Notes: generated by a model not told the origin, from the sequence alone. DNA of 64,000 nucleotides from Begonia masoniana (GCA_022432975.1 CM039503.1:43477869-43541868); one strand, 5' to 3'; positions 12,059-24,190 are shown, counted from the first letter of the stretch. Program-made: numbers and translations.

Positions 12059-12763
12059 CTACACCATAAGGTTTAACTATAAGCCTAATGCTTAGTAAGG
12101 AATGCATGCTGACAGATATACATGAGTACACAATTTAAAGAGACATAATTCATAAACCATTCTTCATTCATGTTCATCTTTATCATTTACATAACATGTA
12201 TTAAGGCAGGAGACGAGGGAGGAAGACAGGGGTACATAGTCATTTGCCTATCGCGGCAGTCGTACATAATCATTTGCCTATCGCGGCAATCATGATTCAT
12301 CACTCGGCCTCCCCAGTGGGAGAATTCGCGAGCCATACATATCATTACTCGGCCTCCCCCAGTGGGAGATTTCGCGAGTCATACATATCATTAACTCGGC
12401 CTCCACCAGTGGGAGATTTCGCGAGTCACACATATCATTAACTCGGCCTCCACCAGTGGGAGAATTCGCGAGTCATACATAACGTAGTCTTTTCCCCGTT
12501 CTGCACTTAATCATGGTTACATATACATTTCATGTTCTCTACTTAATCATAGACGTGGGACACAGTGCATAGACATAAAGTTCATAAAGAGAAGTCATAT
12601 CATAAGGACAAGTAAAACATCCTGTAACTTTACATTTACTTACTCAACTTCTTCATATTGTGGAAATAACAAATCATAGTCAATAAGCTAACATCTCAGT
12701 GATTTCCTAATACCCTTGCGGTGTAGGGCCCTAGTGGCCGGAAATCTTAATACATTCACTTAC
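12059..12763 (-). promoter_or_regulatory. Candidate 5'-leader intron in B 5' LTR
   Basis: Same donor (CCAG|GTAAGTG, minus strand at 12,763) and acceptor (GGTGTAG|GTGA at 12,059) as in the 3' LTR, 705 nt apart. It lies downstream of the TATA box and upstream of gag, so it would fall in the 5' untranslated leader. A second donor-like CAGGTGAGGAT follows within ~20 nt of the acceptor. Confidence 0.45.
12302..12487. repeat. 45-47-bp tandem repeat, 5' LTR copy
   Basis: Four units of ACTCGGCCTCC...TTCGCGAGTC, the counterpart of 5,122-5,307. Confidence 0.9.
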
Positions 12764-13458
12764 CTGGATTCCTTAGCAATCCGAGTTTCTTTCCTTTAAA
12801 CTTCTTCACCTAAAACATGTACATTACAGTAGTTAAAACAAAGTCCTAATAGTCCTAATCATAAACCATCCTAAGATCTAATAGCTAAAGTCATTCCGAT
12901 TCCTCTGTTTGACACACTGCAGTCTGAAATCCGAAACTAGGTGGACAGGTTTTACCATTGATTAAATCCGAGTTGGTTACTTAAAATGCTCAGAATCGAT
13001 TCGGGATGACATTTCTACTCCCAGATTTTAAAAGTCATAAACTACTCGGCCACTGCTAAAAAAAATCCGAACTCAGTGCCGAGCTGAAAACAGAGCTCTA
13101 TTTACTAATGAATGACTACATTGTCCATTTCATACCTCGGGTGTGGATTTGCAGAGAAGAGCAAGCTCGAACCAGCCGTCGGTAAGGGGAAGTTCTGGTA
13201 GCCGAGAGCAAGAACTTGGGAAAAAAGGAATCGCCGAGAGGGAATGTCGGCTACAGTGGTAATAAATGAGGTTTAAGGTTTCCATTTCCTATTTATACTA
13301 AATCCATCGATTTTAATTACAAAACTGCCACCCAACCTAGTTTTACTCAACTTGTAATAAATTTGTCTTAACATTAAATTTTAAATCATAAGGGTTAAAT
13401 AAGAGGGTGACAATGAAAATGGTCAGAAAATCACCTGGCCGAAATGTCGGGTGTTACA

Positions 13459-13915
13459 CGGAATGACATTACCACTTTCAGATTTTAAAATATCCTTACT
13501 AATACTCGGCCATTGAAAAATCCAGAACCTCAACACATAGCTGAAAACAGAGCTTAACGACTAAAAGATAGCTACATTGCCAAACTCGTACCTCGAGCAC
13601 AAGGTAGCCGAGAAGTAGCAAGGAAACCGATTGTCGAAGGAGGGATTTCCAGCTGACAAAGAGTGAGAGCTCGGGAGAGAAAGTCGCCGAGAGTAAGAGA
13701 TGGCGGCTACAGTGGTTTAAATGAGGTTTGAATCCTTTCCATTTTCTTTAAATACTGGTCTCAATCCTCCATTATTACAACTTTGCCACCCAACCTAGTT
13801 TAAATCCACATGTAATTAATTAAGCTTGGCACAAAACTCTAAACCGTGAAGATTGAATATTCATGATCGTTAATACAGTTAGGAAGTCACCTGGTTGAAG
13901 TTGTCGGGTGTTACA
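13459..13915 (-). mobile_element. Outer B-type LTR, right fragment
   Basis: Starts CGGAATGACATTACCAC, matching the B solo LTR at about 55,230 onward, and ends GTCGGGTGTTACA at 13,915. AAGTG follows at 13,916-13,920 and matches the left duplication at 1,978-1,982. Together with 1,983-3,682 it makes a solo-type LTR into which the inner B element landed. Confidence 0.9.
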
Positions 13916-16014
13916 AAGTGCCAACTCAAGCTCTAGCAATGAACATTCTAGAGATAGATTCAGGAGGCTACGACCACCCACGTTTGATGGACAGTCGTCT
14001 GATCCGGTTATTGCTGAAGGGTGGCTTAGAAAGATTGAGAGTATGTTTAGGTGTGCCAACATTGGAGAAGGAGACAAGGTCACGTTGGCAACGTTTCATT
14101 TGGCTGGTGATGCTCAACTCTGGTGGGAAACAATAGAGACCACCACTGATGTTTTGGCGATGACTTGGTCACAATTCAGGGACATTTTCTTTGGGAATTT
14201 TTTTAGCAGCACTGTCCAAACTACAAAGAAGTTGGAATTTCTAAACTTGAAGTAGACAGGGTCTGTCCAGGTTTGCTAGACATTTTGGTCACAAAGACGA
14301 GGATAAGGTGTTCAAATTTGTGCATAGGCTGAAGCCGGAAATTTACCGAGGAGTTAAATTTTGTGGTATTAAAGGCTTGACATTCAGTGAAGTTGTCTAC
14401 TGCTCTGGAAGTGGAAGAAGCTGAAAGGAAGTGTGCTTGACCACAAGAGGTCCCACAAAAGTTTGTCCAGCCACACCAACAAAGAGGAATGAAGAGGCCT
14501 AGTGAAGGCCAGAATAGCCAAGGAATAGGAGGGAAGATACAGAATGTCAGGAAATTTCCCCAGTGTCCTAAGTGTTTGAAGGACCACCCGGGCGAGTGCA
14601 GATTAGGCTTTGGGAAGTGTTTCAACTGTGAGGAGTTTGGACACACGATCAAAGAATGCCTGAAGCCTAGAATCACCAGATGCTACAATTGTAACAAGGT
14701 CGGTCATAATAGCAGAGACTGCCCAGCTTCTAAGACTGGCCCTGCTATGATTAAACCGAGGATATTCTCCATGATGGAGTCGGGTGAGGAACAGCTCGTT
14801 GTTGTGTCAGGTACTATATTGATCAACTCTGTGCCTGCTTTTACCTTATTAGATTCTGGTGCAACTCATTCATTTATAGCATCTGCATTTGCTGTTAATT
14901 TAGATGTACAGTTTACCCCTTCCATACATGTGTTTAATGTTGCATTACCCTCTGGTGAACGCATGCACTCTAACCAAGTGATGCTTGACAGTGATGTGTT
15001 AGTAGGGAACGTAAATCTACCTGCTGATCTTATTATTATGAATATAACGGGATTTGATGTAATCCTAGGAATGGACTGGTTGTTTAAACGCCACGCCACA
15101 ATTGATTGCAGGACTAGAATAGTTAATTTCCAACCCCCTGGTAGTTTGAAACATACCTTTCAAGCTTCAAGGAAGAGTAAGGAAATGTCTGTGATGACTT
15201 CTATTGACACTAGACCTCCCCCATGTAAAGAGTATTTGTGTTTCTTAGTTAGTGTTTTAGACACACAACTTGTAGGAAAAGCAAATCCTCAGGATGTCTT
15301 AATTGTGCAAGACTTTTCTGAAGTATTTTTGGATGACCTTCCTGGTTTGCCGCCAGATAGGGAAATTGAATTTGTTGTAGATGTTTACCCCGGTGCTGAG
15401 CCCGTGTCTAAAAATCCATATAGATTAGTACCATCAGAACTTAAAGAATTAAAGAAGCAGTTGAAAGATCTGTTGGAGAAATGGTTCATACGCCCTAGCT
15501 TTTCACCGTGGGGTGCACCTGTTCTTTTTGTCAGAATGAAAGATGGATCAATGCGTATGTGCATTGATTATAGGGAATTGAATAAGTTAACTGTCAAGAA
15601 CAAGTATCCATTACCAAGGATTGATGACCTATTTGACCAACTCCGTGGTGCACGAGTTTTCTCTAAGATTGATTTGAGTTCAGGTTACTACCAACTGAAA
15701 GTCAAATCAGAAGATATTCCTAAAACAGCTTTTCGTACAAGATATGGACATTATGAGTTTTTGGTTATGTCCTTTTGATTGACAAATGCACCAGCAACCT
15801 TCATGGATCTTATGAATAGAGTGTTTCATGAGTATTTGGACAAGTTTGTCATTGTGTTTATAGATGACATTTTAATCTATTCACGTATTAAGGACGAGCA
15901 TGCAAGACATTTGAGTTTGGTGTTAGGAGTACTTAGACAGCACCAACTTTATGCTAAGTTTTCCAAGTGTGAGTTTTGGTTGGATAGAGTTCACTTTCCT
16001 TGGTCATGGGATCT
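13916..16014 (+). pseudogene. A1 gag-pol, continuation after nested insertion (truncated)
   Basis: Gag resumes at SANSSSSNEHSRDRF, the point where it stopped at 1,982. Recognised in order: gag domain (DAQLWWETI), three Cys/His blocks ([40 protein letters not shown]), protease [10 protein letters not shown], and RT with FIDDILIYS. Damage: TAG at 14,253-14,255; a small deletion and shift near 14,270; another shift near 14,397; a TGA at 15,776-15,778; and a shift at the end of RT (HFPWSWDL). Coding homology stops near 16,014, where C-type LTR sequence begins, so RNase H, integrase, chromodomain and 3' LTR are missing. This is the older sister of A2 (22,079-30,946). Confidence 0.85.
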
Positions 16015-16018
16015 TTGA

Positions 16019-16560
16019 AATTTTTTTTAAACTGTAGTTACTTTTAAAACCTTAACAGAGAGTATAAACCTTCTCTGGAAGTGAAACTGGAAAAAACATT
16101 AAACTGGATTCCCTGTGAATGATGGTTAATGAGAATAAGACAAAAAGGAACAGTGACCGGATGACTAACGTGAACATGACCGGAGTTGAGTTTAAAAACA
16201 TGAAAAGTGACGGCTATGAACTAAAAATGTGACAGGGTTCAGCGGTAGAGACTGGATAAAACTGGGCAGAAGGAGGGGGGACGTCAACCGGAAGAAGAGT
16301 GACGTCAAGAGAAGACACAGACGGTTAACCTGACGACAGATGAGGAGATGAACGTCAGCCGGCGATGGATGACATCAACCGGAAGATGATAAGCATTATA
16401 CTGGGCGGAAAACTGGAATGACGTCAGCCGGAAGACATATTACACTGAGGCGGAAGGACTTCGGTGACGTCAACGGAAGACGGGGTTTTAAACTGGGGGA
16501 TGACTGAATGGACTGGGGCGGATGACTAAATTGAATTTGAGGGCGGATGACGGAATTGAC
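16019..16560 (-). mobile_element. C-type LTR fragment ending at assembly gap
   Basis: Resembles 18,960-19,480: 'cagagag...ttctctgga', repeated gtGACGTCAACCGGAAGA blocks, and 'ggcggaagac'. No LTR terminus is visible on either side. It is fused to truncated A1 RT on the left and cut by the N run on the right. Confidence 0.65.
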
Positions 16561-16660
16561 NNNNNNNNNNNNNNNNNNNNNNNNNNNNNNNNNNNNNNNN
16601 NNNNNNNNNNNNNNNNNNNNNNNNNNNNNNNNNNNNNNNNNNNNNNNNNNNNNNNNNNNN
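16561..16660. other. Assembly gap (100 N)
   Basis: Exactly 100 N, the usual placeholder for a gap of unknown size. The flanks do not match each other, so real distance and order across it are uncertain. Confidence 1.
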
Positions 16661-18462
16661 GAAAAAATAATATGAAAATTTTAATAGTTATACTATCAAA
16701 TAACAGACTTTTTAATATTAATATATTAACATGTGCAAATTGAAAGGTAAAATAAACTCCTTCCTCATGTGAACCTGCATGCGATCAAGCTCAATAATTC
16801 TAAGGGTCTGAATTTCAGGATCTCAAAATTTTTAATCAACTGAGTTACTTTTTCAAAAATAAAGTTGTAAAAAAGTTTTGGGTTAACTTTATACTCTAAT
16901 TTCCAAAAAAAAAAAACTTCTTAAATAATCCTATTTAGTTGGTAAGTAACTTGAAATTAAAACAGGTTTTTAAAAAATTGGGGGCCCAAAGGAGCACGAC
17001 TGCGACCAAAAGAGGTTGGACTGTGGGCAATTTGAGCCACTTAAAAAACTGATCCAAATTGTTCGTCCTCCACGATGCGTTAGCGATTTTGTCGCAGACT
17101 CGCCGAATAATCCACAAGTCTGGCGATTCTAGGGCTCAAATGACAGCAAATCACTAGGACAAATCGCAGTAGTTTACCCAGAAATGCAATCCGTAATTTA
17201 AGGTTTTTCCCCGTTTACATCAGAGGAGCAAACAATCGCAAAATCATGCCTTTCGCTTGAAATTCCGACCCTACAGAGGCTTATGATCAAGCCTTCAAAG
17301 TCAAACGTTTTGTCCTTCCAAACTGCATTCAAGGGTAAATCAGTTTCCCCTTCCAAAACAGAAAAGAATAGAAAGAAAAATTTAAACTTCAGAGTTTCAT
17401 GGCAAAATAACATTATAGATGGGGATGAATTGATAAAAAGTGAGACTCACTAATAATGGAGACAATCTATCGCATGTATTACAGGTTATTTCCCCCCCCC
17501 AAAACTTTGATTTTTTACACGTTGGGACTAAATCTAGTCACGCGATAATTTTTTTTTTTTTCACTTACAGCGTGTTTGTTTACGGTCTTCACATAGTACA
17601 GATCCATCGTATAAATCTAATTCATAAAAAATACGTAAGTAAACTCACTCTAAAATTAATTCAAAGATTTTTAGAATCTTCTCGTACTTTTTTATACAAG
17701 CTTTTTCACTTTGATTCTTTCTACGAAGATTTAACAGGAATTTGGATTACCCAATTCAAGATTATCTTGTTCCAAGAACAGAAAACTATAGCTCCAATGG
17801 TCCACTGAAAAATCAAAGAGAAGGATTTTGCATATATCCCAAGTACTATGCCAAATCAAAATCTAGGAGAGAACGAGAGTTTCGGCTTACCGAGGCGACA
17901 CCTACAGTTCATTTTTCAAACCCAAACTCCAATTTGTTGAACTGAGGCTTGATGAGAGAAAGGCGAGAGAAGCAGGATGTTCTGGCAAGATGGAGATAGT
18001 GGAGAGAGTAGGGAGTGAGGCATGAGACAGAGTTGCCTCGGTTAAAAGGGGGAGAAGGAAACCCAACGTTCTCACGACTCACGAGAGCTGCGGAGTTAAC
18101 CAAAAATAAATTCCATTCCTTGTGCTTTATTTAGAGTGGTTTACAACTAGTCATGACAATCGCTCAGAACGAGCAGAGTAAAACCAAGCTTGAAAAAAAT
18201 CTACCTCAACAAGCTTATTGAGATAAACAAGTAGAATATAATGAACTTGGCAAGCCAAACAATCTCACTAAAAAAAATGCACTAGAGCTTGCTCGCTACA
18301 CCCTAAAAGTTAAACGAGTTAGCTAAACGAGCATTGATGAGCCGAACCTAAAAAGTATATATTTTTTTGAAAATTTAATTATTAAATTTATAATAAATAT
18401 TGATTATTGTAATGTTAAAATATAATAATTAATCGTCTAAAATAATAAAAGTATTTTATTAA
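16661..18462. other. AT-rich intergenic stretch, no gene recognised
   Basis: Only short frames in homopolymer-rich DNA. 16,930-18,110 is less AT-rich and looks like diverged single-copy DNA, but no protein family could be recognised on either strand. 18,350-18,462 is almost pure A/T and includes the left target duplication of the Mutator-like element. Confidence 0.6.
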
Positions 18463-18471
18463 TATATAAAA

Positions 18472-18650
18472 GGGTAAGTGCAATTTGACCCCTACAACGA
18501 GGTGAAATAGGCAATTACATCGTAAATTTGGATAATAGGCAAGAACATTCTTAATACTTTGATAATGGGCATTATGGCCCTTACCGTCACATTTTCCGTT
18601 AAAAAAGTCACGTTTTTGCACGTATTATTTTTTCTTCCTAAAATGCCCCT
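18472..18650 (+). repeat. Left terminal inverted repeat of the MULE
   Basis: Starts GGGTAAGTGCAATTTGACCC and pairs with the reverse complement of 31,511-31,690. Interior landmarks TTAATACTTTGATAATGGGC and CGTCACATTTTCCGTTAAAA are identical on both sides. Confidence 0.9.
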
Positions 18651-18947
18651 GCCTCCTCCCTTCAACCCTCGCTCTCGTAAAATTGCCCATGTCCTGTTTC
18701 GGCTTCGAAGTCAGAATCGGAGTCAGCTTCTTCGTCATCTCGTCTTCGTCATCTTCGTCGTCATCTTCGTCCTGGTTGGCGATACGGAGGAGGGTCAGCT
18801 GAAGCGTAGATGGAGGAACGAGGGGGGAGTTGAGCGGAGATGGTTGTCGGAAGAGGTTGCTGGGTTCAGGTTGAGTTGGGATGACCCCAGACTCGTTCGG
18901 TGCCGAGGAGCCATCACTCCGGATATTTAACATAGAACGGGACGTAT
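18651..18947 (-). other. Unidentified, possibly captured fragment in the MULE
   Basis: GC-richer than its surroundings. A minus-strand frame (within 18,625-19,008) is open and includes an acidic run NQDEDDDEDDEDEMTKK and Pro/Ser/Leu-rich sequence. I do not recognise the protein. The frame runs into the TIR at one end and the C LTR at the other, so it cannot be an intact gene. It fits host DNA captured between Mutator ends, but could be unrelated filler. Confidence 0.4.
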
Positions 18948-19489
18948 ATATATTTTTTGAACCAAACAGAGCAGACTGAACCTTTAAGAGGCAAACCCTT
19001 AAAGGCATTTGGCTGAACCTTTAAGAGCAAACCCTTAAAAGCATTACAGAGAGAGAGAAACTTTCTCTGGATTTGAAAACTGGGAGCTAAATGATAAAAC
19101 AGTTAATCGGATTGCAGAATGAATTACAGAAGGAAATCAGAATACTTGGAACATTTAAATAAAAGACTGGATGGACGACGGGCATGCAGAGAACGACGTG
19201 ATAAAATACATGCTGTGGAAACCTATAGAATGGAAAACAAAACTGGAAGTCATGACGGAAGAAAGGTTACAGTGAATGACGGGGTCGGGTGATGTAGGGC
19301 AAAGAGAAGTAAATCAAACGGGGCGGAATAATTAAGCAGATGACGTCAGGCGGAGGATGTGGATGACGTCAAAACGAAGACGTAAATAAACTGGACGGAG
19401 GATATGGGCAGATAACGTCAGGCGGAAGATGTGGATGACGTCAAGCGGAAGACGTAAATTTTTAAAGGCAAGCGGTAGATACAGGCAGA

Positions 19490-19760
19490 AATGCACTGTT
19501 CACCGGTGGAGTGAACTACAGACAGAAATGCACTGTTCACCGGTGGATGTGAACTACAGACAGAAATAAGTTCACCGGTGGATGTGAACTACAGACAGAA
19601 ATGCACTGTTCAATGGATGTGAACTACAAACAGAAATGAGTTCACTGGTAGATGTGAACTACAGACAGAAATGAGTTCACCGCGTGGATGTGAACTACAG
19701 ACAGAAATGAGTTCACCGGTGGATGTGAACTACAGACAGAAATGAGTTCACCGGTGGATG
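19490..19760. repeat. 35-bp tandem repeat in C LTR, ~7 copies
   Basis: GATGTGAACTACAGACAGAA...GTTCACCGGTG recurs with gaactac at 19,513, 19,551, 19,586, 19,621, 19,656, 19,692 and 19,727, a period of 35-38 bp. GTTCACCGGTGgatGTGAAC is itself a near-palindrome. Confidence 0.9.
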
Positions 19761-20272
19761 TAATCGGAAGATGTAGTTTTAAAGGCAGAATTTGACAACT
19801 TTTTTCAGGAAAACGTATAAGCAGGGAACATCAAAACAGAAGGCATAAAGGTTTCAGACCTTCAAAACCCGATTCGAAACAAGGTTGTAAAACATATTTG
19901 ACAGAGATTCAAGAAACAAAAACTGCATGGATAGCTCTAGAATTCGAGATCATCCATGCACAACCTAAAAAGGAAGAACCCTAGCAGTTCCAGAATATTT
20001 TCAACACATTTTAAAACGTATATACAACTGTCAAATACAGAGGTTTTAGACATCAATACAGAACTGAACCTACATAACTGAACCTACACTTCAAATGCTT
20101 TAAAACTTCAAAAGACGATACAGAACTTGGCATAACTTCAGAGAATACATTCTCACAGGGTTAACTCTTGTCTGACTGCAACAACCAACCCCCATGAGCT
20201 CGTGCCACCAACCACCTATGCATCGGGCCGAGGCAAAAAGTCCTCATCCACAGGATCCGTACCTACATCAGA

Positions 20273-20781
20273 GAGTTCAACTATGAGCCTAGAGCTCAGT
20301 AAGAACATATAAGAATGCAGTGATGCATATGCTATGCATGAATATTTCGGAATACAGTGACATTACAGAACATTACTTTTCACTGGCAAAGGGGTATAAG
20401 TGGGGCTTATAGGAGAACAGGCGTGACAGAAGTGCACTATCAGGCACTAACAGAAATACGGTACATAAATACAGAACAGAACACCAGTCTCCGTCCCACA
20501 CTTAACCAGTACATTACAGTCAGATTTTTATCCTTCTTAACTTCAAAACCGTGCACAGAAAACTTTTGCATGTCTTTCAAAAAAATCGTGTATGCATGAG
20601 TATTTACAGTGCTTGAACTTAAAACAGCAGACAACAAGAATAAAACAACAGAACATAAGGAAAAAGTAGATAACTCAGAATATAACTCTAACTTTTCTAC
20701 CCGAAACAACTCGACAGAAATGAAAACCTAGTACCTCCGTGATTTAGGGTCTTAAGAGCCAACCTACAGGTATGAACTTAC
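20273..20781 (-). promoter_or_regulatory. Candidate 5'-leader intron in C LTR
   Basis: Minus strand: donor ATAG|GTAAGTTC at 20,781 and acceptor CTGATGTAG|GTAC at 20,273, 509 nt apart, with CTTACTGAGCTCTAGGCTCA before the acceptor. This is the same order and spacing class as in the A, B and D LTRs. Confidence 0.4.
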
Positions 20782-21200
20782 CTATTGTTGTAGAGTTGCA
20801 AATCTTGAACGTGTTACCTCGGTGATGCACGAACCTTTACTGGAGAAAACTAGAGAAAACGGGAGAAGACAGAGTTTTGAAAATCTGTCGCACTTCGTCT
20901 GGAAGAGAGAAAGCAGAGAAGAGAAAAATGAGGGTTTCACGTAGGAGGAAGAACATATCTTGTTCAGCAAGTTGAACACTTGGCAGCCATTCATTGGCTT
21001 CCTCCCACCTACCTTAATTCCTACTTAAACAACCCCTCCATTGGTTTTCTAACTAAATGAATGCTTTGGTTACACTTTAGTTTAATTTTCCACTAAACAT
21101 CCCACCAAATTTCACCAAAACATACATTATATTAATATAAACCTAATCCTATTGGATAATTCGAGGGATAATTTCCCAGCAAAAAATGTTTGGTGTTACA

Positions 21201-22073
21201 TGAGTGCTCGGAGAGAGCTGGTTTTGGCGGTGGCGGATGTGGGTGGTTGATGCGGCGGAGGCGGTGGTGATCCGCGAAGAACTGGTTCTGGATTACAGTT
21301 TCAGTTAGATTTTCCAATTTTGATTTTGATTTTGATTTCTGGGTTTGGAATTGACTTTACAGTGAAAACTGGAACATACCATTTGGCTCTGCTTGGCGCT
21401 TTTCTTTATTTCAGGTATTAGTTTCTTCTCTTGTGTTTGTAGAGCCTGTCTCTCTCTCCCTCTCTCTATTTCTCTAATAGACTTGTCCAGCATCCGTTTA
21501 TTTTTCCTCCGAAGTTCTGGAGCCCCAACAAAGCATTCGATCATAAAAAGAACCAAAACAAGTTCAAAGAAAACATTTATTTTTGATGTTGCAACCTATT
21601 CATCAAATTTGCTACGTCCTCTTTCATTCACAGACTTCAATTTAGACACCCCCAAGCAAATTATATATCTCAAATAGGATCTAATAGAAAACTGAGTTTC
21701 AGATTAGTTTAATGAAATATGATCAATTCTATTCCAGTGAAATATTCCAGTGATTATTTTATGAAGGAGTTAGCGTGTAGAACTAAGCAGAACGATGGTC
21801 TCCTGCAATGATTTAGAGACCCATAACTAGAAACTTGTGCTTGTCTTATTAAAGAGTTGATCTTCACTTTTTACTCTCGTTGTAAATTGTTGAACTAGTA
21901 TTTTGCAGAGGAATCGACCCGAGAGTGTGGGTGTCGACCAGTCTTTGTGCAAATTGAAAACAGAGGCAATTGGGTGTCAACCCGAGTGTACAGGTGTCGA
22001 CCACAAGGGCGTTAAGCCTGAGAAGTGTCGACCGAAGTTGCGAAGGGTTTAATAGCAAACAAATAGAAGCTCG
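21201..22073. other. MULE interior, no gene recognised
   Basis: 21,201-21,310 is a GGCGGNGG-rich patch that could be a captured exon. The rest reads like intron or UTR. 21,905-22,035 holds imperfect repeats of GTGTCGACC/GTGTCAACCC, also seen at 32,750-32,940. The DNA continues beyond the A2 insertion at 30,947. Confidence 0.5.
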
Positions 22074-22078
22074 AACTG

Positions 22079-24176
22079 TGCAACGCCCCGAGTTATCTGA
22101 ACCCGGTTCGTCACACCATGCCCGTACATGACTAAAATTTCAATCATATTTTTTTTTTGAAAACTTGACATAAGCGGAATCTCCAAAACAATAATATTCG
22201 AAACTTGCAGCGGAAATCGTTTAAGTAAGAATCAAGTTAAACAAGCCTAATGTACAATGCTTAAACACTCAGTTAAAATTTTGGGGATAATCGGCAAAAG
22301 GAATAAAGGTTTAAATCGTAAAACACTTCATGAGTTTCAAAAGTCAAACGCATCGCCCGCTGAACAAAGTCAACAAAAGGGGCTGAGGCAGAAGAGGGAA
22401 GACATCATCCGGTGGCAAAACGACAAAATGCACTCTACATCTTCCGATGACGTTAGCCAGATGATTTTCTTCATCCGATCGACTTTGTTCTACATCCACC
22501 GGTGACTAAACGACAAAATACTCTCTACACCTTCCAATGACGTCAGCACACATCTGCCGATGAGTTTACTGAGACATCATCCGATAGACTTAAACCTACA
22601 TCTTCCGATGACGTCAGCACGCATCTGCCGATGAGTTTACTGAGACATCATCCGATAGACTTAAACTTACATCTTCTGATGACGTCAGCACGCATCTGCC
22701 GATGAGTTTACTGAGACATCATCCGATAGACTTAAACCTACATCTTCCGATAGGTGACAGAACACCAACACAACATCTGCCGATAGAGGACAGAACCACA
22801 TTTCATCTACTCCTTGGAATACACACACAATCCTAACTACAGGAAAGAATCTTGATCACTTCACTGAGACCATTATATTACTAAAAATCCAGTGAGCACC
22901 AATATTAATCCCGACAGAATACTATTAACTGGAAAATCTCGAAAAAAGTATTCAGAACATTGAAATCACTACTGTTGAAATCACTACTGTTATGAAAACT
23001 CAACATGCTCAAATTGAAACATTTACAACTAAACCTTCAGACCAATGACACCAGTTAACCTGCCTCATCAGTTTACCAAGCCGAAACATGAATGTGCTCC
23101 TCCAACCAGCCTATTCCTCAGTGAACTCAGAGAATTCACCTGTAGTATCCTTAACACCTGCATCACAAAACTCATCTATTAGCCTAATGCTAAGTAAGTA
23201 AAGCAGTAATGAAATGCATTGCTGAAACATAAATTCCTAAACATGCAATTTCTACTTTCTCATCTCAGTTACATACACGTACGTTTATAAACTGATATGA
23301 TCCCTTGGTTCCCTTGGGAGTGGGATCAATTCTCCCAATGTCATACATCCTCTATTCAATTAAGGGGCGGATGAATTCCCTTAATAGCTGATCTGATCCC
23401 ATGGTTCCCTTGGGACTGAGATCAATTCTCCCAATGTCATACATCCTCTACTCGATTAAGGGGCGGATTAGTTCCCTTAACAGTTTGTCTGTCACATTCA
23501 GTTCATACCTTACCATTCTTACATGGAAATTCATTTTCGTAGTCTTTCAAAAACATGATGCATGACATACAAAATCATTCACAAAATGCACAACCCTACT
23601 GTTTTGTGATGTAGGCCCGAAGGCACATGCATACTTTACTTACCTGGATTCTTGGAAATTGTTCGATTACCACTACTCGGGAAGCTCTGTACACCTAATG
23701 TCATAAGCAGAATACCGATTAGATCATCACTAACCTTAACCTTATATCGTTCAGAAACCTAAGGAGCTAGTTTGGAAACTCTGGTTACCGATCATTCTCA
23801 ACACTAAACCCGAACTCAACACACTCGCAGCCTCATTAAAATACACGCATTGTACTCTCTCTGCTATATAGCCACTAAAATCTCAAGATAACGAAAGGAA
23901 AACTTACCTAGTTTGAAGGAGGATCGGGCGAGGGAAAATCGTCTAGAGAGCTCGACTGCTTGAGCTGAAAACCCAAAGAGGAAAATGAGGGAACAGTGGC
24001 GGCTAAACCTCATTAAACCCTCCCTTATATGCGTTATCCACAATAAATTACAATTTACCATTCTGTCCTTGCTCAATCATTTGTTAACCTAATCACTAAA
24101 TCACCCATATTTCAATTATAAAACATTCTCTATAAATGGAAAAAGGTAAATCGGTTAATGGAAACCGGGTGTTACA
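22079..24176 (-). mobile_element. 3' LTR of A2
   Basis: TGCAACGCCCCGAG (the T at the third base has become C relative to TGTAACGCCCC of the other LTR) to GGGTGTTACA. It contains CATCTTCCGATGACGTCAGC units, a 96-bp duplication and the donor/acceptor pair at 23,158-23,643 (here acceptor GATGCAG). Confidence 0.92.
23298..23489. repeat. 96-bp tandem duplication in A LTR
   Basis: TGATCCC.TGGTTCCCTTGGGA...GGGGCGGAT.A.TTCCCTTAA occurs at 23,298 and 23,394. The same two-unit array occurs at about 30,068-30,258, and inverted in the plus-strand solo LTR at about 56,830-57,025. Confidence 0.85.
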
Positions 24177-24190
24177 ATCTACCCTCCTTA
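24177..24190 (-). other. Polypurine tract of A2
   Basis: Minus strand TAAGGAGGGTAGAT next to the 3' LTR start TGTAACACCC. Confidence 0.85.

Larger units (their letters stand above)
3683..13458 (-). mobile_element. Young Tekay/Del-like Gypsy element (inner B)
   Basis: A minus-strand LTR retrotransposon: 5' LTR 10,796-13,458, PBS 10,780-10,793, gag-pol 10,687-6,320, polypurine tract 6,279-6,291, 3' LTR 3,683-6,278. It lies inside the outer B LTR, whose last 457 bp resume at 13,459. The left end lacks the first 57 bp of the LTR (TGTAACGACC...), so the left duplication is lost and no TSD can be shown. The two LTRs differ by only about ten substitutions plus a 10-bp indel over 2.6 kb by eye, so the insertion is very recent. 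Gag-pol has two in-frame stops. Confidence 0.9.
10796..13458 (-). mobile_element. 5' LTR of inner B element (complete, 2,663 bp)
   Basis: TGTAACGACCCC at 10,796 to GTGTTACA at 13,458. Read on the minus strand it starts TGTAACACCC. TATAAATA (13,297-13,290) lies ~160 bp into the LTR, so U3 is short and most of the LTR would be transcribed leader. It is followed by a G/A-rich leader, the donor/acceptor pair and the tandem arrays. Confidence 0.9.
18948..21200 (-). mobile_element. C-type LTR inserted in the MULE (left end truncated)
   Basis: The right end is a clean GGTGTTACA at 21,200. The left end lacks a TGTAAC terminus and starts at a T run near 18,948, so no target duplication can be shown. 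It contains TGACGTCA-GGCGGAAGA units (19,340-19,450), a 35-bp tandem array, the shared 'gagcctagagctcagtaag' motif and a donor/acceptor pair at 20,273-20,781. No coding sequence. Confidence 0.7.

Noticed and set aside
17198..17945. Short frames in the less AT-rich block after the gap
   Set aside because: No homology recognised and no exon structure; left as intergenic.
18948..21200. C LTR as part of the original MULE cargo
   Set aside because: It has an LTR end (GTTACA at 21,200), tandem arrays and the leader module as in other LTRs, so a later insertion is simpler, although the left terminus is missing.
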